This document shows, one piece after another, positions 6,709 through 16,490 of a stretch of DNA of 64,000 nucleotides (positions are counted from its first letter, which is position 1; each line of letters begins with the position of its first letter). Source of the DNA: Archangium lipolyticum (lineage in GTDB: Bacteria > Myxococcota > Myxococcia > Myxococcales > Myxococcaceae); assembly GCF_024623785.1 (NCBI RefSeq), contig NZ_JANKBZ010000016.1, positions 124,001 through 188,000 on the forward strand. The letters run 5' to 3'. The notes under the pieces are model-generated. The model was not told the DNA's origin. It did no database searches and saw only the letters and a program-made list of their open reading frames with translations. The translations under genes and the position numbers were made by a program.

Positions 6709-9219
6709 TCACGTGCTCGTGACGGAGCGCGGCAGCCACACCCCGAAGGTGGTCCCCTCCTCCTGCGTGGAGCGCACCTCGACGCGGCCTCCGTGAGCGC
6801 GGGCGATCTGCTGGACGATGAAGAGGCCCAGGCCCAGGCCGGACGTCGGATGTCCGTCGTCCGTGGCCCGCCGGAAGGGCTCGAAGATGCGCGGGAGCAG
6901 GTCCGCCGGAATGGGCGGACCCCCATTGTGAACCTCCACGCACACGCTCCCCCCTTCGTCGCGTAGCACGTAGTCCACGGGCATGCCGTCGGGGCTGTAG
7001 TCCAGCGCGTTCTTGCCCAGGTTGCCGAGCAGCTGGGCGAGCCGGTCCGGGTCCCACTCCCCCTGGAAGCTGTCTCCCCTCGTGTCCAATCGGAGCTCCC
7101 GCTGGGGGTTGCCCACCTCGAGCTCCTCCTGCACCTGCCGGCAGATGGCGCGCAGATTGGCCGGGCGGGGGCTGATGGGAATGCCGCCGCCCAACCGCCC
7201 GCGCGTGAAGTCGAGCAGGTCGGCGATCATCCGCCCCATCCGCTCGGCGCTCGTGGCGATGCGGCGCACGGTCTTGAAGTGCCGCTCGGTCACGCAATCC
7301 GAGCCCATCAGTGCGTTGACGGACAGCATGATGGCGTTGAGCGGGTTGCGCAGGTCATGCGAGACAATGCCGATGAAGCGCTCGCGGAACTCCGCCGCCT
7401 GCCTCAGCTCCGCCTCGGCGCGCTTGCGCTCGGTGATATCGGTGTTGACGGCAACGGCTCCCACGATGTCGTCCCCGATGCGGACGGGGGCGGCGGCGCA
7501 GCGCACCACCACCTCCCGGCCCGTGAGGAGATGGCGGGAGAGGACTTCCTGGGTGGTCGGCTGCCCGCGGAAGGCCCGCATGAAGGGCTCTTCTTCCGGA
7601 GTGAGCCGGTGGCCATCCTCGGCGGCGCGGTTTTGAAGCCGCTCCCCCAGGGTGGCCACGTGTTGATTGAGATCCTCCAGGGAGTGGAAGCCCAGCATCT
7701 CCAGTGCCGGGGTGTTGGCCAGCCGAATGCCGTTGGCATCACCCACGTACAGGGCGTCCGGGATGCTCTGGAGGATGGCCTCGAGAATGGCCGCGTTGCG
7801 CGCCAGCTCCTGCGCGGCCCGCTTGTGCCCGGTGATGTCCAGGGCCGTGCCCAGGAAGCGGACGGGATGCCCCGAGGCATCACGGTGGACCCGGCCTTGC
7901 GTGCTCACCCACCGCTCCTCCCGGTTCTCCAGGGGAAGGGTGCGGTACTCCAGGGCGAAGCACCCCGTGCCGCCCGGCGCGAGGGCCTCCCGCACGAGCT
8001 GCTCCACCTGGGCGCGGTCCTCGGGATGCACGCGCGAGAGCCAGGTGGGGTAGTCGACGGGGACGTCCTCGGGCACCTCGAAGAGGGTGCGCGCGCGCTC
8101 GTTCCACTCCAGCGCTCCCGTGGCGGGGTTCATCTCCCACGTCCCAAGCCCCATGGCCTCCGTGGCCAGGCGGAGCCGCTCCTCGGCGGCGCGTACCTTC
8201 TCGGCGGCGAGCGCCTCCATCCGTCGGCGCGCCTGGACCAGCTCCGTCACGTCCGAGGCGACGACGATGACGGCCTCCACCTGGCCCTGGGCGTCGCGCA
8301 TGGGCTCGTAGACGAAGTTGAAGTACACCTCCTCGAGCGCCCCGCCTTCCAGGCGCGCCAGCCGCGCGGGCAGCTCCTTGCCGACGAAGGGCACTCCCGT
8401 GGCGAGCACCTCGTCCAGATGCTCCTCGAAGCCCTGGCCCGCGGCCTCGGGCAGGGCCTCGAACAGGGGCTTGCCCAGCACCTGCTCGGGCCGGCGGCCC
8501 CACAGGCGGCATACCAGGGGGTTGGCCAGTTCGATGACGTAGCGGGGCCCCCGGAAGATGGCGATGGCGGTGGGTGCCTGCATGAAGAGCGACTGGAGCC
8601 ACTGCCGCTGGCGCTCGGCTTGCGCGCGGGCCTGGGAGGCCAGGGCCAGGGACTCGTCGCGCTCGCGCACCGCCTCGCGCAGCTCCTGGTTGGTGGCCTG
8701 GAGCTCCTGGCCCCGGTGGAGGATTTCCACCTCCATTTCCAGGTTGCGGCTGTGGAGGGCCGCGGTGCGCTCCCGCTCTTCCTCGCGGCGGTGGGACAGG
8801 CGCACGAAGTCCGTCACGTCCTCCACCCGGTGCAGGAGGTAGAGCACCTCGCCCTCGGGGGAGAGGACGGGGGTGTTGATGGGGCTCCAGTAGCGCTCCT
8901 CGAAGCCGCCTCCCCCGGCCTCGGGACGGCGGATGTCGTACTTCTGCACGGCCATGGTGTCCGGGGCGCGCGTGGCCACGGCCCGCTCGAGCGAGGCGCG
9001 CAGGTTGCGCACCCCGGTGGCATTCGGGTCCTTCGGGTTGTCGGGAAACACCTCGAAGAAGGGGCGGCCGAGGATGCCCTCGCGGGTCGTCAAGGTGGCA
9101 CGCAGGTAGGCGTCGCTCACCGCCACGAGGGTGAAGTCCGCGTCTGGGAGGGCGACGAGGTAGGCGCCCGGGCTCTTCTCGAAGAGGAGCTGGAAGTCAG
9201 GAGAGGAGGGTAGGGGCAT
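6709..9219 (-). CDS. Cytoplasmic multi-PAS sensor histidine kinase
   Basis: 836 residues, with no signal peptide or membrane helix. Four PAS-like modules precede the kinase core: about 8-135, 205-330 (after a coiled coil at about 140-205), 345-475 (PAS fold with WNERARTLFEVPED) and 485-605. The phospho-acceptor His sits in SHDLRNPLNAI (about residue 620), the N box reads NLGKNALDYS (about 732), and the G2 box is GLGLGLFI (about 793). In the G1 position HNGGPPI replaces the usual DxGxG, a variant seen in related kinases. There is no receiver domain and no adjacent regulator gene, so it is an orphan kinase. It converges with the immunity remnant. Confidence 0.92.
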   Translation of the reverse strand: MPLPSSPDFQLLFEKSPGAYLVALPDADFTLVAVSDAYLRATLTTREGILGRPFFEVFPDNPKDPNATGVRNLRASLERAVATRAPDTMAVQKYDIRRPEAGGGGFEERYWSPINTPVLSPEGEVLYLLHRVEDVTDFVRLSHRREEERERTAALHSRNLEMEVEILHRGQELQATNQELREAVRERDESLALASQARAQAERQRQWLQSLFMQAPTAIAIFRGPRYVIELANPLVCRLWGRRPEQVLGKPLFEALPEAAGQGFEEHLDEVLATGVPFVGKELPARLARLEGGALEEVYFNFVYEPMRDAQGQVEAVIVVASDVTELVQARRRMEALAAEKVRAAEERLRLATEAMGLGTWEMNPATGALEWNERARTLFEVPEDVPVDYPTWLSRVHPEDRAQVEQLVREALAPGGTGCFALEYRTLPLENREERWVSTQGRVHRDASGHPVRFLGTALDITGHKRAAQELARNAAILEAILQSIPDALYVGDANGIRLANTPALEMLGFHSLEDLNQHVATLGERLQNRAAEDGHRLTPEEEPFMRAFRGQPTTQEVLSRHLLTGREVVVRCAAAPVRIGDDIVGAVAVNTDITERKRAEAELRQAAEFRERFIGIVSHDLRNPLNAIMLSVNALMGSDCVTERHFKTVRRIATSAERMGRMIADLLDFTRGRLGGGIPISPRPANLRAICRQVQEELEVGNPQRELRLDTRGDSFQGEWDPDRLAQLLGNLGKNALDYSPDGMPVDYVLRDEGGSVCVEVHNGGPPIPADLLPRIFEPFRRATDDGHPTSGLGLGLFIVQQIARAHGGRVEVRSTQEEGTTFGVWLPRSVTST

Positions 9220-9818
9220 GGCGAGCTCCGCGGAGGAGTCGAGGGGAGGGGAATGGCCCCGAGCGGAATGGCTCGCGAGACGCCGTGCGTCCCCGACTAA
9301 TGGAGGACTGGCGGCTCATTCAGCAGTGTACCCAAATCCCAGCGAGGGACTGTGTCAGCGCGTCCTCGCGAGCGCCGGACAGGGAGTAACAGTGGGGCTG
9401 TCTCGCCACTTCCGGCCATGCTCCTGAGGCCAGGTACCTGCCGCGTTCGTTCCCGGCATGCTTGGGAGTTGCGATGTGGCGGCCGATGGTGGGAATGGCC
9501 GCGCGGGTGCGCCGCGTGAGCGGGTGGCCGACCCGCTGGTGATTCAGGCCGGGCGGGCCCACAGGTCGCGAGCGGGCGAGCGGCGGTCAGACGCTGGACG
9601 AGGACGGGACCGGAGCAGCATTCGGAGCCGCTTGCCGAACGCACCGTCCATGTACGACGAGTCGGGGTGTACAGCCGGTACGCTGTGCTCATGTTCCGTG
9701 CTCGAAGGAGCTACTTCGCCCCGTGCTCTCGTAGAGGCCGCGTGACTCCCAACATCCTCGTCGTCACGGGGTGCTCCCGCTTGGGCGCCACGGCCGCGCA
9801 CTCCCAGGGGCACGGAGA
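9220..9818. other. 599-bp intergenic region without a convincing gene
   Basis: Divergent spacer between the histidine kinase and the toxin-like lipoprotein, so it should hold both promoters. Reading frames here are Arg/Pro/Ser-rich and look like chance. I see no tRNA, clear hairpin terminator or repeat family member. Confidence 0.5.
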
Positions 9819-11978
9819 ATGAGGACTCACCGATGGGCCGTGCTGCTGCTTCTGGGGTGGACCATGCGCGCTGAGGCCCTGGCGCACAGGTGGGCGGCGC
9901 TGCTGGGAGCCGTGCTGCTCTGCACCGGCTGCGTCACGCTGGCGCCGCGACAGGGCGGCGGCCCCGGGGAGGGCGTCCTCGCCTTCTCCACGTTGCGAGA
10001 CACGGGGGCAACCGCGCTCGCGCTCGAGGCGCCCGCGTACGAGGTGGCCCGCGTGGGGCCTGCCCCCCAGGAGCCGCCCTCGTGCGGAGGGCGGGCCGTG
10101 CCCCCGGGCTGGCCCGACTTCTCCTCCAGCCGGGAGGCGCTGCTGGCCCCCTTCCTCACCTGTGCCTCGCCCGGGGAAGTCCTCGCCCTGCAGGAGCGGG
10201 TGGACATGCCCCGGCTGCTGGAGGCGTTGGACGACTGGCGCGCGGTGAGACTCGGTGCCCTGGGCCCACCGCGAGAGGACGTTGCCCTCCTGCTCAACAA
10301 GAAGCGCACCGCGCTGCTCGTCAGAGCCCCCGAGGCCTATGGGCGTCTCAACGCGCAGGTGCTCGCCGTCTTCATCACCGACTCGGCCTACGACAATGAC
10401 TTGAGGGAGATTCTCTTCCTGCTGGCCCAGGACAAGCGGCTGGCGGAAACCCTCGCGCTGCTGCCCGCCTTCCAGGTGGCGTTGGAGAAGCGGGGGCTGA
10501 AACCCACGGCGCGTGTGGACCGGGACTCCGAGCTGGGAGACGTGGGCCGGGGCCTGGTGCGGGCAGGAAGGGACGCGCTCTCCAGCTCTCCCCTGAGCGT
10601 GGACGGAGGGGACTTCGCATTCCTTCCCATACGAGGACAACTGCCGCCGGAGTACCAGGAGGCCCTGGCCAAGGCGGAGAAGGAGTGGGTGCGCAACGCC
10701 TCGGCGGACACGCTGGCGCTGAGTGCGTTTGACCACCTCACCTTTGGCGTGCCGCTGGGTGTCTACGGACTGCTCGGGAGCACCGGCCAGGGCCTGCTGT
10801 CATTGAAGCGGGGCAAGTACGAGGAGGCCACGCGCGAGCTGGCGCCAGCGGCGCTGCTGGTGGCCGTGCACGCGGGTGGCAAGGGCCTGGGCTACCTCGC
10901 CAAGGGGAGAGGCGCCGCGGTGGAAGCGCGGCCGCGGGCCCTGAGGGAGACGGCGCGGCAGCTCCAAGGGGTGATGGGCCTGGAGGGCCTGCGCGACCTG
11001 GTGCGCCACCTCCAGGCGAGCCGGGAGGCGGGCCGTTTCGTCTCCGTGGGCGGGGCGGACGCGGCGCTGGCGCTGTACGAGGCCCGGGGAGAGGTGGCCA
11101 GGGCGCGGCCGCTCATGTCCAGGGCCAAGCCCGGGGCCACGGGCTCCCCACCCGTGAAGAGTGGCGTGGGGGCCGGTACCGTGGGGCGCCAGGGCACCCT
11201 GGCCTCGCTGGTGGATGAGGGGGTGGGCCACACGCCGGCGGTGGTGGAGGCGAAGCTGGCGGCGGCGGAGCTCGAGGCGGTGGGCCCGCGCCTGCCCAAG
11301 GACGTGAGGGTGCTGGAGCAGCACCGCCCGGCTCTCGACGCCCCGCCGCCCGAGGCCCGGGGCAACCCGCGCTGGCGCGAGTACGTGGACTATTACGAGA
11401 GGCGCCTCGATGAGGTGAAGAAGGGCGAAGCCCCCGAGGGCCCCCTGAAGTGGGAGCCCTATGAGCGGATGCGCGGGTGGTTCGCCCGGGGGTTGGCCTT
11501 CGAGCGCGACATGGTGAAGCTGCTGCGAGAGGACGCGAGGAAGCCTCGGTCGCAGCGCGACTTCCTCGGGGACTTCGACAAGCCACGCGTTGAAACGCAG
11601 GTGGGCGTGAGGAAGCCCGGCCCCGGCTTGCGCTACGCGGATGTGCTCGTCATCGAAGAGGGTGGGCTCGGCGGGCAGCCACGGCGCGTGGAGACGTTCA
11701 GCTTCAAGAGCCGAAACCTCGTGTTACTAGAGGAAGAGGCGTTGAAGGCGCAGATGAAGGCGGACGCGAGTGAAGCTCTGCGAAACTACGGCGAGACGCT
11801 GGACATCCGCCGAGGCTCCATCCAGTCCCTTCTCCCAGGGGGCAGTGAGGTGAAGGTGTCGAGGGCTCGCCTCATTTACGAAGGCGGCGAGCTCATACCC
11901 AAGAAGATGGACGTGTTGCAGCGCGCCGTGGATGCAACCGAGAGCGCGGTTCCGGGAGTCGAGGTGGTATTTCAATGA
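9819..11978 (+). CDS. Toxin-like lipoprotein with nuclease-like C-terminus
   Basis: 719 residues from ATG 9819 (AGGGG 8 nt upstream). A second in-frame ATG at 9864 begins a neat lipoprotein signal, MRAEALAHRWAALLGAVLLC, with lipobox LLCTGC. The long middle is helical with one hydrophobic stretch (FGVPLGVYGLLGSTGQGLLS). The last about 110 residues contain LRYADVLVIEE followed by RVETFSFKSRNL. An Asp and then E-x(4)-K spacing on successive strands suggests a PD-(D/E)xK nuclease fold. Its stop overlaps the start of the next gene by 4 bp (ATGA), the usual toxin-immunity arrangement. Toxin function and the PD-(D/E)xK assignment are inferences. Confidence 0.65.
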   Translation: MRTHRWAVLLLLGWTMRAEALAHRWAALLGAVLLCTGCVTLAPRQGGGPGEGVLAFSTLRDTGATALALEAPAYEVARVGPAPQEPPSCGGRAVPPGWPDFSSSREALLAPFLTCASPGEVLALQERVDMPRLLEALDDWRAVRLGALGPPREDVALLLNKKRTALLVRAPEAYGRLNAQVLAVFITDSAYDNDLREILFLLAQDKRLAETLALLPAFQVALEKRGLKPTARVDRDSELGDVGRGLVRAGRDALSSSPLSVDGGDFAFLPIRGQLPPEYQEALAKAEKEWVRNASADTLALSAFDHLTFGVPLGVYGLLGSTGQGLLSLKRGKYEEATRELAPAALLVAVHAGGKGLGYLAKGRGAAVEARPRALRETARQLQGVMGLEGLRDLVRHLQASREAGRFVSVGGADAALALYEARGEVARARPLMSRAKPGATGSPPVKSGVGAGTVGRQGTLASLVDEGVGHTPAVVEAKLAAAELEAVGPRLPKDVRVLEQHRPALDAPPPEARGNPRWREYVDYYERRLDEVKKGEAPEGPLKWEPYERMRGWFARGLAFERDMVKLLREDARKPRSQRDFLGDFDKPRVETQVGVRKPGPGLRYADVLVIEEGGLGGQPRRVETFSFKSRNLVLLEEEALKAQMKADASEALRNYGETLDIRRGSIQSLLPGGSEVKVSRARLIYEGGELIPKKMDVLQRAVDATESAVPGVEVVFQ

Positions 11979-13315
11979 AGCGGCTGAGCGTGCACGACCT
12001 GAAGCCGGAGGATTGTCTCCGACTCACTTTTGACGGTGCTTTCGACCAGAAGGCGGCACTGGAAAGACAGATGGCGCCCTTTCTCCAGGCGCTCGAGGAG
12101 CACTCCGACGGGTGGATGCCGGACGTCGTCAATGGCAAGCGGCAACGGAAATACTCTCGCCCTTCCTTTTGGAAGTCCCTGGAGGAGCGGCGCGACGAGA
12201 ACAGTACGGGGCTCGGGCTCTATCGCACGCAATGGCCCGCGCTGGACATGTCGCTCGGTCTCTGGTTCCCGCCGTTGCCTCCCAAACTGGACATAACGGT
12301 CAACGTGCAGCCTCTCTCTTTCTTCGCGGAAGTGGAGCGTTGTCACCACTTCGTGGAAATGGTGCGCGCCTGGGCCTCGCGCTTCCCGGTCACTCATGCC
12401 AAGGCTCACAGCGCTGATGACACGGAGCTGGCGGGCTCTCCTGGCTTCGGTCGCGACAACAAGACTCGACGCAGAGACGGGTTCGACAGAATCTACGAGG
12501 TCTTCTGGCTCAACGTCTTCGGCCCCAAGCTGGTGGAAACGGTCGGCCGCGAGCGCATGCTGTCCACCCCAGCCCACCGCGTGGAGGAGCTACCCAACGG
12601 CTCCGTCCTTCTCGTGACGTGGCCCACGGTGGCGGAGTTCGCCAGCGAGGAGGCACGGCTCGCGCAGGCCCGCGCCCACGTCCACCTGCGGCCGGAGCTC
12701 GACTTCGACACCGTGCTGCGCAACCTGCTCGAGCGCAGTGCCCTGCTCACTCCCGTGGAGCCCCGCTTCCACCCGGACCTGGCCCCGCTTCTCTCGCGTG
12801 TGGTGGACCGCGCCGCCAGTCACGAGCGCCAGCGGAGGATCGCCGAGCTCAACGCCTGGCAGCCCCCCGAGCCCGAGGAGTGGCGCCCCGCCGGCTCCGC
12901 CCTTCCTTCGGATGTAGAGGATGAGGGGCGCGCGCTCCAGCAGTACAGCCTCCATGCCGAGCACCTCGTGGCGCTGCTGCACGCGGAGGTCCCCTCCGTC
13001 TCCGCGGCGACGCCCGGTTCGCTCACGGATGCCGACTTCTACTTCTGGCGCGAGGAGTTCCCGAAGAGTCGCCCGCGGGAGGTCATCGACGAGCAGGCGG
13101 TGCCCGCCATTGGCGCGTACCTGGGCGAGGTGCTGGTGCGCCACCTGGGCGGCAGGTGGATTGCGCGCCAGAAGCTCGAGGAGGCACAGGTGCTCGTGGG
13201 CAAGCGCGTCTGGTTCCCCTTCGCCAGGGCTCGCCATTACATGCGCTCGCGACAGGCGCTGCTCGACTACTCGCTCACCCAGCTCTACCGCGTGGCCGAG
13301 CACTACCGGGGCTGA
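11975..13315 (+). CDS. Putative immunity protein, Imm52-like N-terminal half
   Basis: 446 residues, soluble. The N-terminal 250 residues carry the signature I associate with Imm52-type proteins (MSLGLWFPPLP, then FDRIYEVFWLNVFGPKLVE and a VLLVTWPT segment). The C-terminal part (about 310-446) is a second conserved-looking region rich in aromatic and acidic residues (DADFYFWREEFPKS). It is coupled by an ATGA overlap to the toxin-like lipoprotein, which supports the role of neutralising that protein in the cytoplasm. The family call comes from memory. Confidence 0.6.
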   Translation: MKRLSVHDLKPEDCLRLTFDGAFDQKAALERQMAPFLQALEEHSDGWMPDVVNGKRQRKYSRPSFWKSLEERRDENSTGLGLYRTQWPALDMSLGLWFPPLPPKLDITVNVQPLSFFAEVERCHHFVEMVRAWASRFPVTHAKAHSADDTELAGSPGFGRDNKTRRRDGFDRIYEVFWLNVFGPKLVETVGRERMLSTPAHRVEELPNGSVLLVTWPTVAEFASEEARLAQARAHVHLRPELDFDTVLRNLLERSALLTPVEPRFHPDLAPLLSRVVDRAASHERQRRIAELNAWQPPEPEEWRPAGSALPSDVEDEGRALQQYSLHAEHLVALLHAEVPSVSAATPGSLTDADFYFWREEFPKSRPREVIDEQAVPAIGAYLGEVLVRHLGGRWIARQKLEEAQVLVGKRVWFPFARARHYMRSRQALLDYSLTQLYRVAEHYRG

Positions 13316-13327
13316 AATTCCTCTGTC

Positions 13328-13358
13328 TTCTCTCCTCCCTCGGGCCGCCCCGTAGTAT
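13328..13358 (+). promoter_or_regulatory. Candidate leaderless promoter, copy 3
   Basis: TAGTAT at 13353-13358, 8 nt before ATG 13367, with TTCTCT 19 bp upstream (13328-13333). The spacing is identical to that at the two paralogous genes. Confidence 0.4.
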
Positions 13359-13366
13359 CCGGGGCC

Positions 13367-14203
13367 ATGTCCTTCCCTCGCCTCCGAACGCCCCGCGCGC
13401 TTCTCCTCGGGCTGCTCCTCGTGGGTGGCCCCTCGGGCACGGCCCTCGCCGCCGATGACTTCGAGCGCTACGTCGCCGCCGCCCGGCGCCTCTACGAGAA
13501 CCTCTCCTACGAGCGCGCGCTCGACCAGATTCAACGCGCCCGCCGCATCTCCCGCGGCGTCGAGCAGGACGTCACCCTCGGCCTCTACGAGGGCATCATC
13601 CTCGCCGACCTCGGCCGCTGGGGCGAGGCGCGCGAGTCCTTCCTCACCGCCCTCCTCCTCCAGCCCGACGCCACCCTCCCCCTGCGCGTCTCGCCCAAGG
13701 TGGAGAAGGAGTTCGAGGCCCAGCGCGTCCGCGCTCGCGAGGAGCTCGTCCGGCTTCAGGCTCCTCCCGCGAAGCCGGGGGCCACTCCCTCCGGCTCCTC
13801 GAAGGCGCCGCCTCCGGTGGTCTCCTCGGACCGCCCCGTGCAGCCTCCTCCGCGTCAGCTCACCCCCTCCGAGACCTCCCTCGCCCTGACTCCCACCGCG
13901 GTGGAAACCGAGCCGCGCCGCGTGCCCGTGGTGCCGCTCGCGCTGCTCGGCGCGGGCGTGGTCGCCGGCGGGCTGGGCGCCTACTTCGGCGTGAGCGCCA
14001 ACGGCCAGCTCGCCGATGCGCGCGTGGTTCCCCTGCGCGAGGACGCGCTCGCGAAGTTCAACGACGCCCACGGCAGCGCCCGCACCGCCAACATCCTCTT
14101 CGGCACCGCGGGACTGGCCGTCGCCAGCGCCGTGGTGACGTGGTTCCTCCTGCCGGGTGACGCGTCCTCGCCCGCTTCCTCCTCCGGAGCGTCGAATCCA
14201 TGA
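13367..14203 (+). CDS. Secreted TPR-like protein, copy 3
   Basis: 278 residues, clearly paralogous to the genes at 2160 and 3227: signal peptide ending ALAADDF, TPR-like region (RRLYENLSYERALDQIQRAR, then GRWGEARESF), short Pro/Ser-rich linker without the EAKPAEQ repeats, and two hydrophobic C-terminal segments. Identity to the other two is moderate, so this is an older copy. Its stop overlaps the start of the following lipoprotein gene (ATGA at 14200-14203), making a two-gene operon. Confidence 0.75.
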   Translation: MSFPRLRTPRALLLGLLLVGGPSGTALAADDFERYVAAARRLYENLSYERALDQIQRARRISRGVEQDVTLGLYEGIILADLGRWGEARESFLTALLLQPDATLPLRVSPKVEKEFEAQRVRAREELVRLQAPPAKPGATPSGSSKAPPPVVSSDRPVQPPPRQLTPSETSLALTPTAVETEPRRVPVVPLALLGAGVVAGGLGAYFGVSANGQLADARVVPLREDALAKFNDAHGSARTANILFGTAGLAVASAVVTWFLLPGDASSPASSSGASNP

Positions 14204-16365
14204 AGCGCCTGTCCTGGGCCCTGTGCCCGCTGTTGCTGCTCGTGGGCTGCACCCTCCCCAACGAGCAGGAGTTCCTGGAGGAGCGCACGCGCACCTGCGG
14301 CCAGTCCTTCCAGTGTCCCGAGGGACTCTCGTGCGTGGAGGGCTTCTGCGTGGGGACGGAGGTGGACGCCACCCAATGCAGTCCCGCCTGCGCTCCCTAC
14401 GAGGCCTGCACCGCCGGGAAGACGTGTGTGCCTCGCTATGAGGCGCTGGGGATGTTGGTGGGCGATAATGATAAGAGCGTGGTGCCCGCTGGCCCCGTTC
14501 TGGTGTACGCCGCTTTCCTGGTGCGGCAGGGCTTCGCGGCGAACCTGCCGGAGACCCTGAGCTTCAGCGCGGTGCGCGAGGACGGGGGCCCGGGCGGCTC
14601 GTTCTCCGTTGCCTCGAGGGGGGACGGGGAGCTCTACCGCACGGAGTGGACGCCGCCTGGAGAGGGCGTGTACCGGGTGACGGTGGCACATCCGGTGGCC
14701 GGAGGTCCGAGCACCACGCGGCGCGCGACGGTGGACGCCACGCCGCCCTCCTTCGCGGTGAGGGTGCCGCCCGCGGACGCGGGGGTGGCGAGTGCAAGCA
14801 CGACGTACACGGACCCGTCGCTCCCCAACGCGTGGCGGCGCGATCAGGTGGTGCCGGTGGAGGTCCGGACGAACGAGCCGAACCTCGATGTCCCCAGCGT
14901 GTCGGTGCGTCTGCATGGAACCGATGGGGGCGCCGCGCCCGCGGTGGCCGTGACTCCGTTCGCGCCGGGCGAGCCCTGTGACGCAGGCTTCTGCGGTGTG
15001 GCCCGGGTGAAGCTCTGGGAGCCGCCGTTCGCCGCCTTCCGCGGCCAGATGACGGCCGAGGTGCGAGGCCGTGACAAGGCGGGCCACGAGGCCACCGGCT
15101 CCTCTTCCTTCCCCGTCACCCGCTGGAAGTGGGCGTTCAATGGCGCGTCGGGCACCATCAAGTCGACTCCCGCCATCGGGGCGGGGGGCACCGTCTACGT
15201 GGGCACGAATGCGAGCTCGGACGGCAAGGTGCTCGCGCTCACTCCGGCGGGCACCGTGAAGTGGGAGTCCAGGGTCGGTGCGGTGGTCGGCGGTCCCGCC
15301 GTGGGCGCGTCCGATGGAGGCTCCGAGCGGGTCTACGTGAGCGCGAACACCGCCGCGGACGGGTCGCTGTTCGCCCTCGATTCAAAGCAGGGTGAGGCGC
15401 TGATGAGCTGCCATTCCCCGGTGGCGGGTGCCTACCAGGGCGGGCTGGCCCTGGGGAGGATCTCCTCGACCCAACACAGCGAGACGGCGGTCAGTGTCTA
15501 TCGTTCCAGTGAAGGGTTTTCCTTCATCGCTGGCATCGGAATGGGCAATCCGTATTGCCCGGTCGTCATCGACGGGTCCGGTGCCTCCCATTCTCCCGGG
15601 TTGATTCCGGGAACGCCTGTCGTGATGAACGGGGACAACCTCTTCTACTCCGGGTTCGTCTCCAACGGTCACGTGCTCACCAGCTACGCCTTCGGCTCAC
15701 CCTATCCGCGTGCCAACTGGCCGGTGGGTGCTCCGATCCTCCCGACGGACGTGGTGTTGGTTGGCTCCGAGCTCGTGGGCGCGGCGGCAGATCCCAGCAA
15801 CCCCTCGGGCGGGCTGTTCAAACACCCGCAGGCGGGGGCGGCGGCCCTGACGCCGCTCTATCCTTCCACTCCCTGGTCCTCGCTCGTCTTCCGCCTGGCG
15901 GTGGGCAGCTCCAACATGGCTTTCTTCGGCGCCGAGCGGGCCAGCGGCGGCGGGCAGAGCTTCAATCGGTTCGATTTGAGCACGCGCTCCACCACCCAGA
16001 CCGTCGCGAGGGACTCCGCCATTCGCTCGACGCCGGTCCTCGGGGCCAATGGGGCGGTCTACACCGTGACGACCGCCGGCCGGGTCGAGGCCTGGGCCGC
16101 GGACTCCCTCTCCTCGCTCTGGTCCTCCCCCGCCTCGAGCGCCCTGGGCTCCGCCGAGGCCTCGCCCACGCTCGACTGTCCGAGGGATGCCTCGGGCGCG
16201 CTGGTGGAGGGCAACCATGGCGTCCTGTACGTGCCCGTGGGCGGCAGTCTGTATGCCTTCGTCGTCGACAGCCGCGGGTTGGATGCGAACGCGCCCTGGC
16301 CCAAGTACCAGCACGATGTCCGCAACACCGGCAACCCGGCCACCCCCATCGGCGGCTGCCCGTAG
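14200..16365 (+). CDS. Large lipoprotein with Cys-rich head and PQQ-like repeats
   Basis: 721 residues. The lipoprotein signal MKRLSWALCPLLLLVGC ends in a lipobox. A Cys-rich segment (about 30-80; CGQSFQCPEGLSCVEGFCVG and CSPACAPYEACTAGKTCVP) resembles the Cys-rich modules common in myxobacterial surface proteins. An Ig-like stretch (about 90-300) follows, then beta-propeller-type repeats (KWAFNGASGTIKSTPAIGAG, GKVLALTPAGTVKWES, RSTPVLGANGAVYTVTT). The last segment, LDANAPWPKYQHDVRNTGN, is a common ending of PQQ-repeat proteins. It probably sits on the outer membrane. Ligand and role are unknown; it is cotranscribed with the TPR-like gene. Confidence 0.75.
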   Translation: MKRLSWALCPLLLLVGCTLPNEQEFLEERTRTCGQSFQCPEGLSCVEGFCVGTEVDATQCSPACAPYEACTAGKTCVPRYEALGMLVGDNDKSVVPAGPVLVYAAFLVRQGFAANLPETLSFSAVREDGGPGGSFSVASRGDGELYRTEWTPPGEGVYRVTVAHPVAGGPSTTRRATVDATPPSFAVRVPPADAGVASASTTYTDPSLPNAWRRDQVVPVEVRTNEPNLDVPSVSVRLHGTDGGAAPAVAVTPFAPGEPCDAGFCGVARVKLWEPPFAAFRGQMTAEVRGRDKAGHEATGSSSFPVTRWKWAFNGASGTIKSTPAIGAGGTVYVGTNASSDGKVLALTPAGTVKWESRVGAVVGGPAVGASDGGSERVYVSANTAADGSLFALDSKQGEALMSCHSPVAGAYQGGLALGRISSTQHSETAVSVYRSSEGFSFIAGIGMGNPYCPVVIDGSGASHSPGLIPGTPVVMNGDNLFYSGFVSNGHVLTSYAFGSPYPRANWPVGAPILPTDVVLVGSELVGAAADPSNPSGGLFKHPQAGAAALTPLYPSTPWSSLVFRLAVGSSNMAFFGAERASGGGQSFNRFDLSTRSTTQTVARDSAIRSTPVLGANGAVYTVTTAGRVEAWAADSLSSLWSSPASSALGSAEASPTLDCPRDASGALVEGNHGVLYVPVGGSLYAFVVDSRGLDANAPWPKYQHDVRNTGNPATPIGGCP

Positions 16366-16457
16366 GCTCGGCGGTTCCGTGTGAAGTCGAGAGGGGAGGG
16401 CGGCGCTTCCGTCCTCCCCTTCTTCGTTTCCATGCTCGCGGGGTACTCGAGGGAACA

Positions 16458-16490
16458 CCCTCACCCCAGCCCTCTCCCAGAGGGAGAGGG
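16458..16490 (-). repeat. REP-like hairpin repeat, copy 1
   Basis: Nine-base arms CCCTCTCCC and GGGAGAGGG with a 3-nt loop, plus tail CCCTCACCCCAG (tail first on this strand). It lies in the 216-bp gap before mnmG and is one of nine copies in the window. Confidence 0.8.

Noticed and set aside
7279-9213. Rightward 644-codon frame opposite the histidine kinase
   Set aside because: It is the shadow of the PAS/histidine kinase coding strand, rich in Gly, His and Leu without any domain.
9544-9813. Possible transposase remnant (leftward frame with SSYMDGAFGKRL)
   Set aside because: The resemblance is limited to a few residues, with no inverted repeats or DDE motif.
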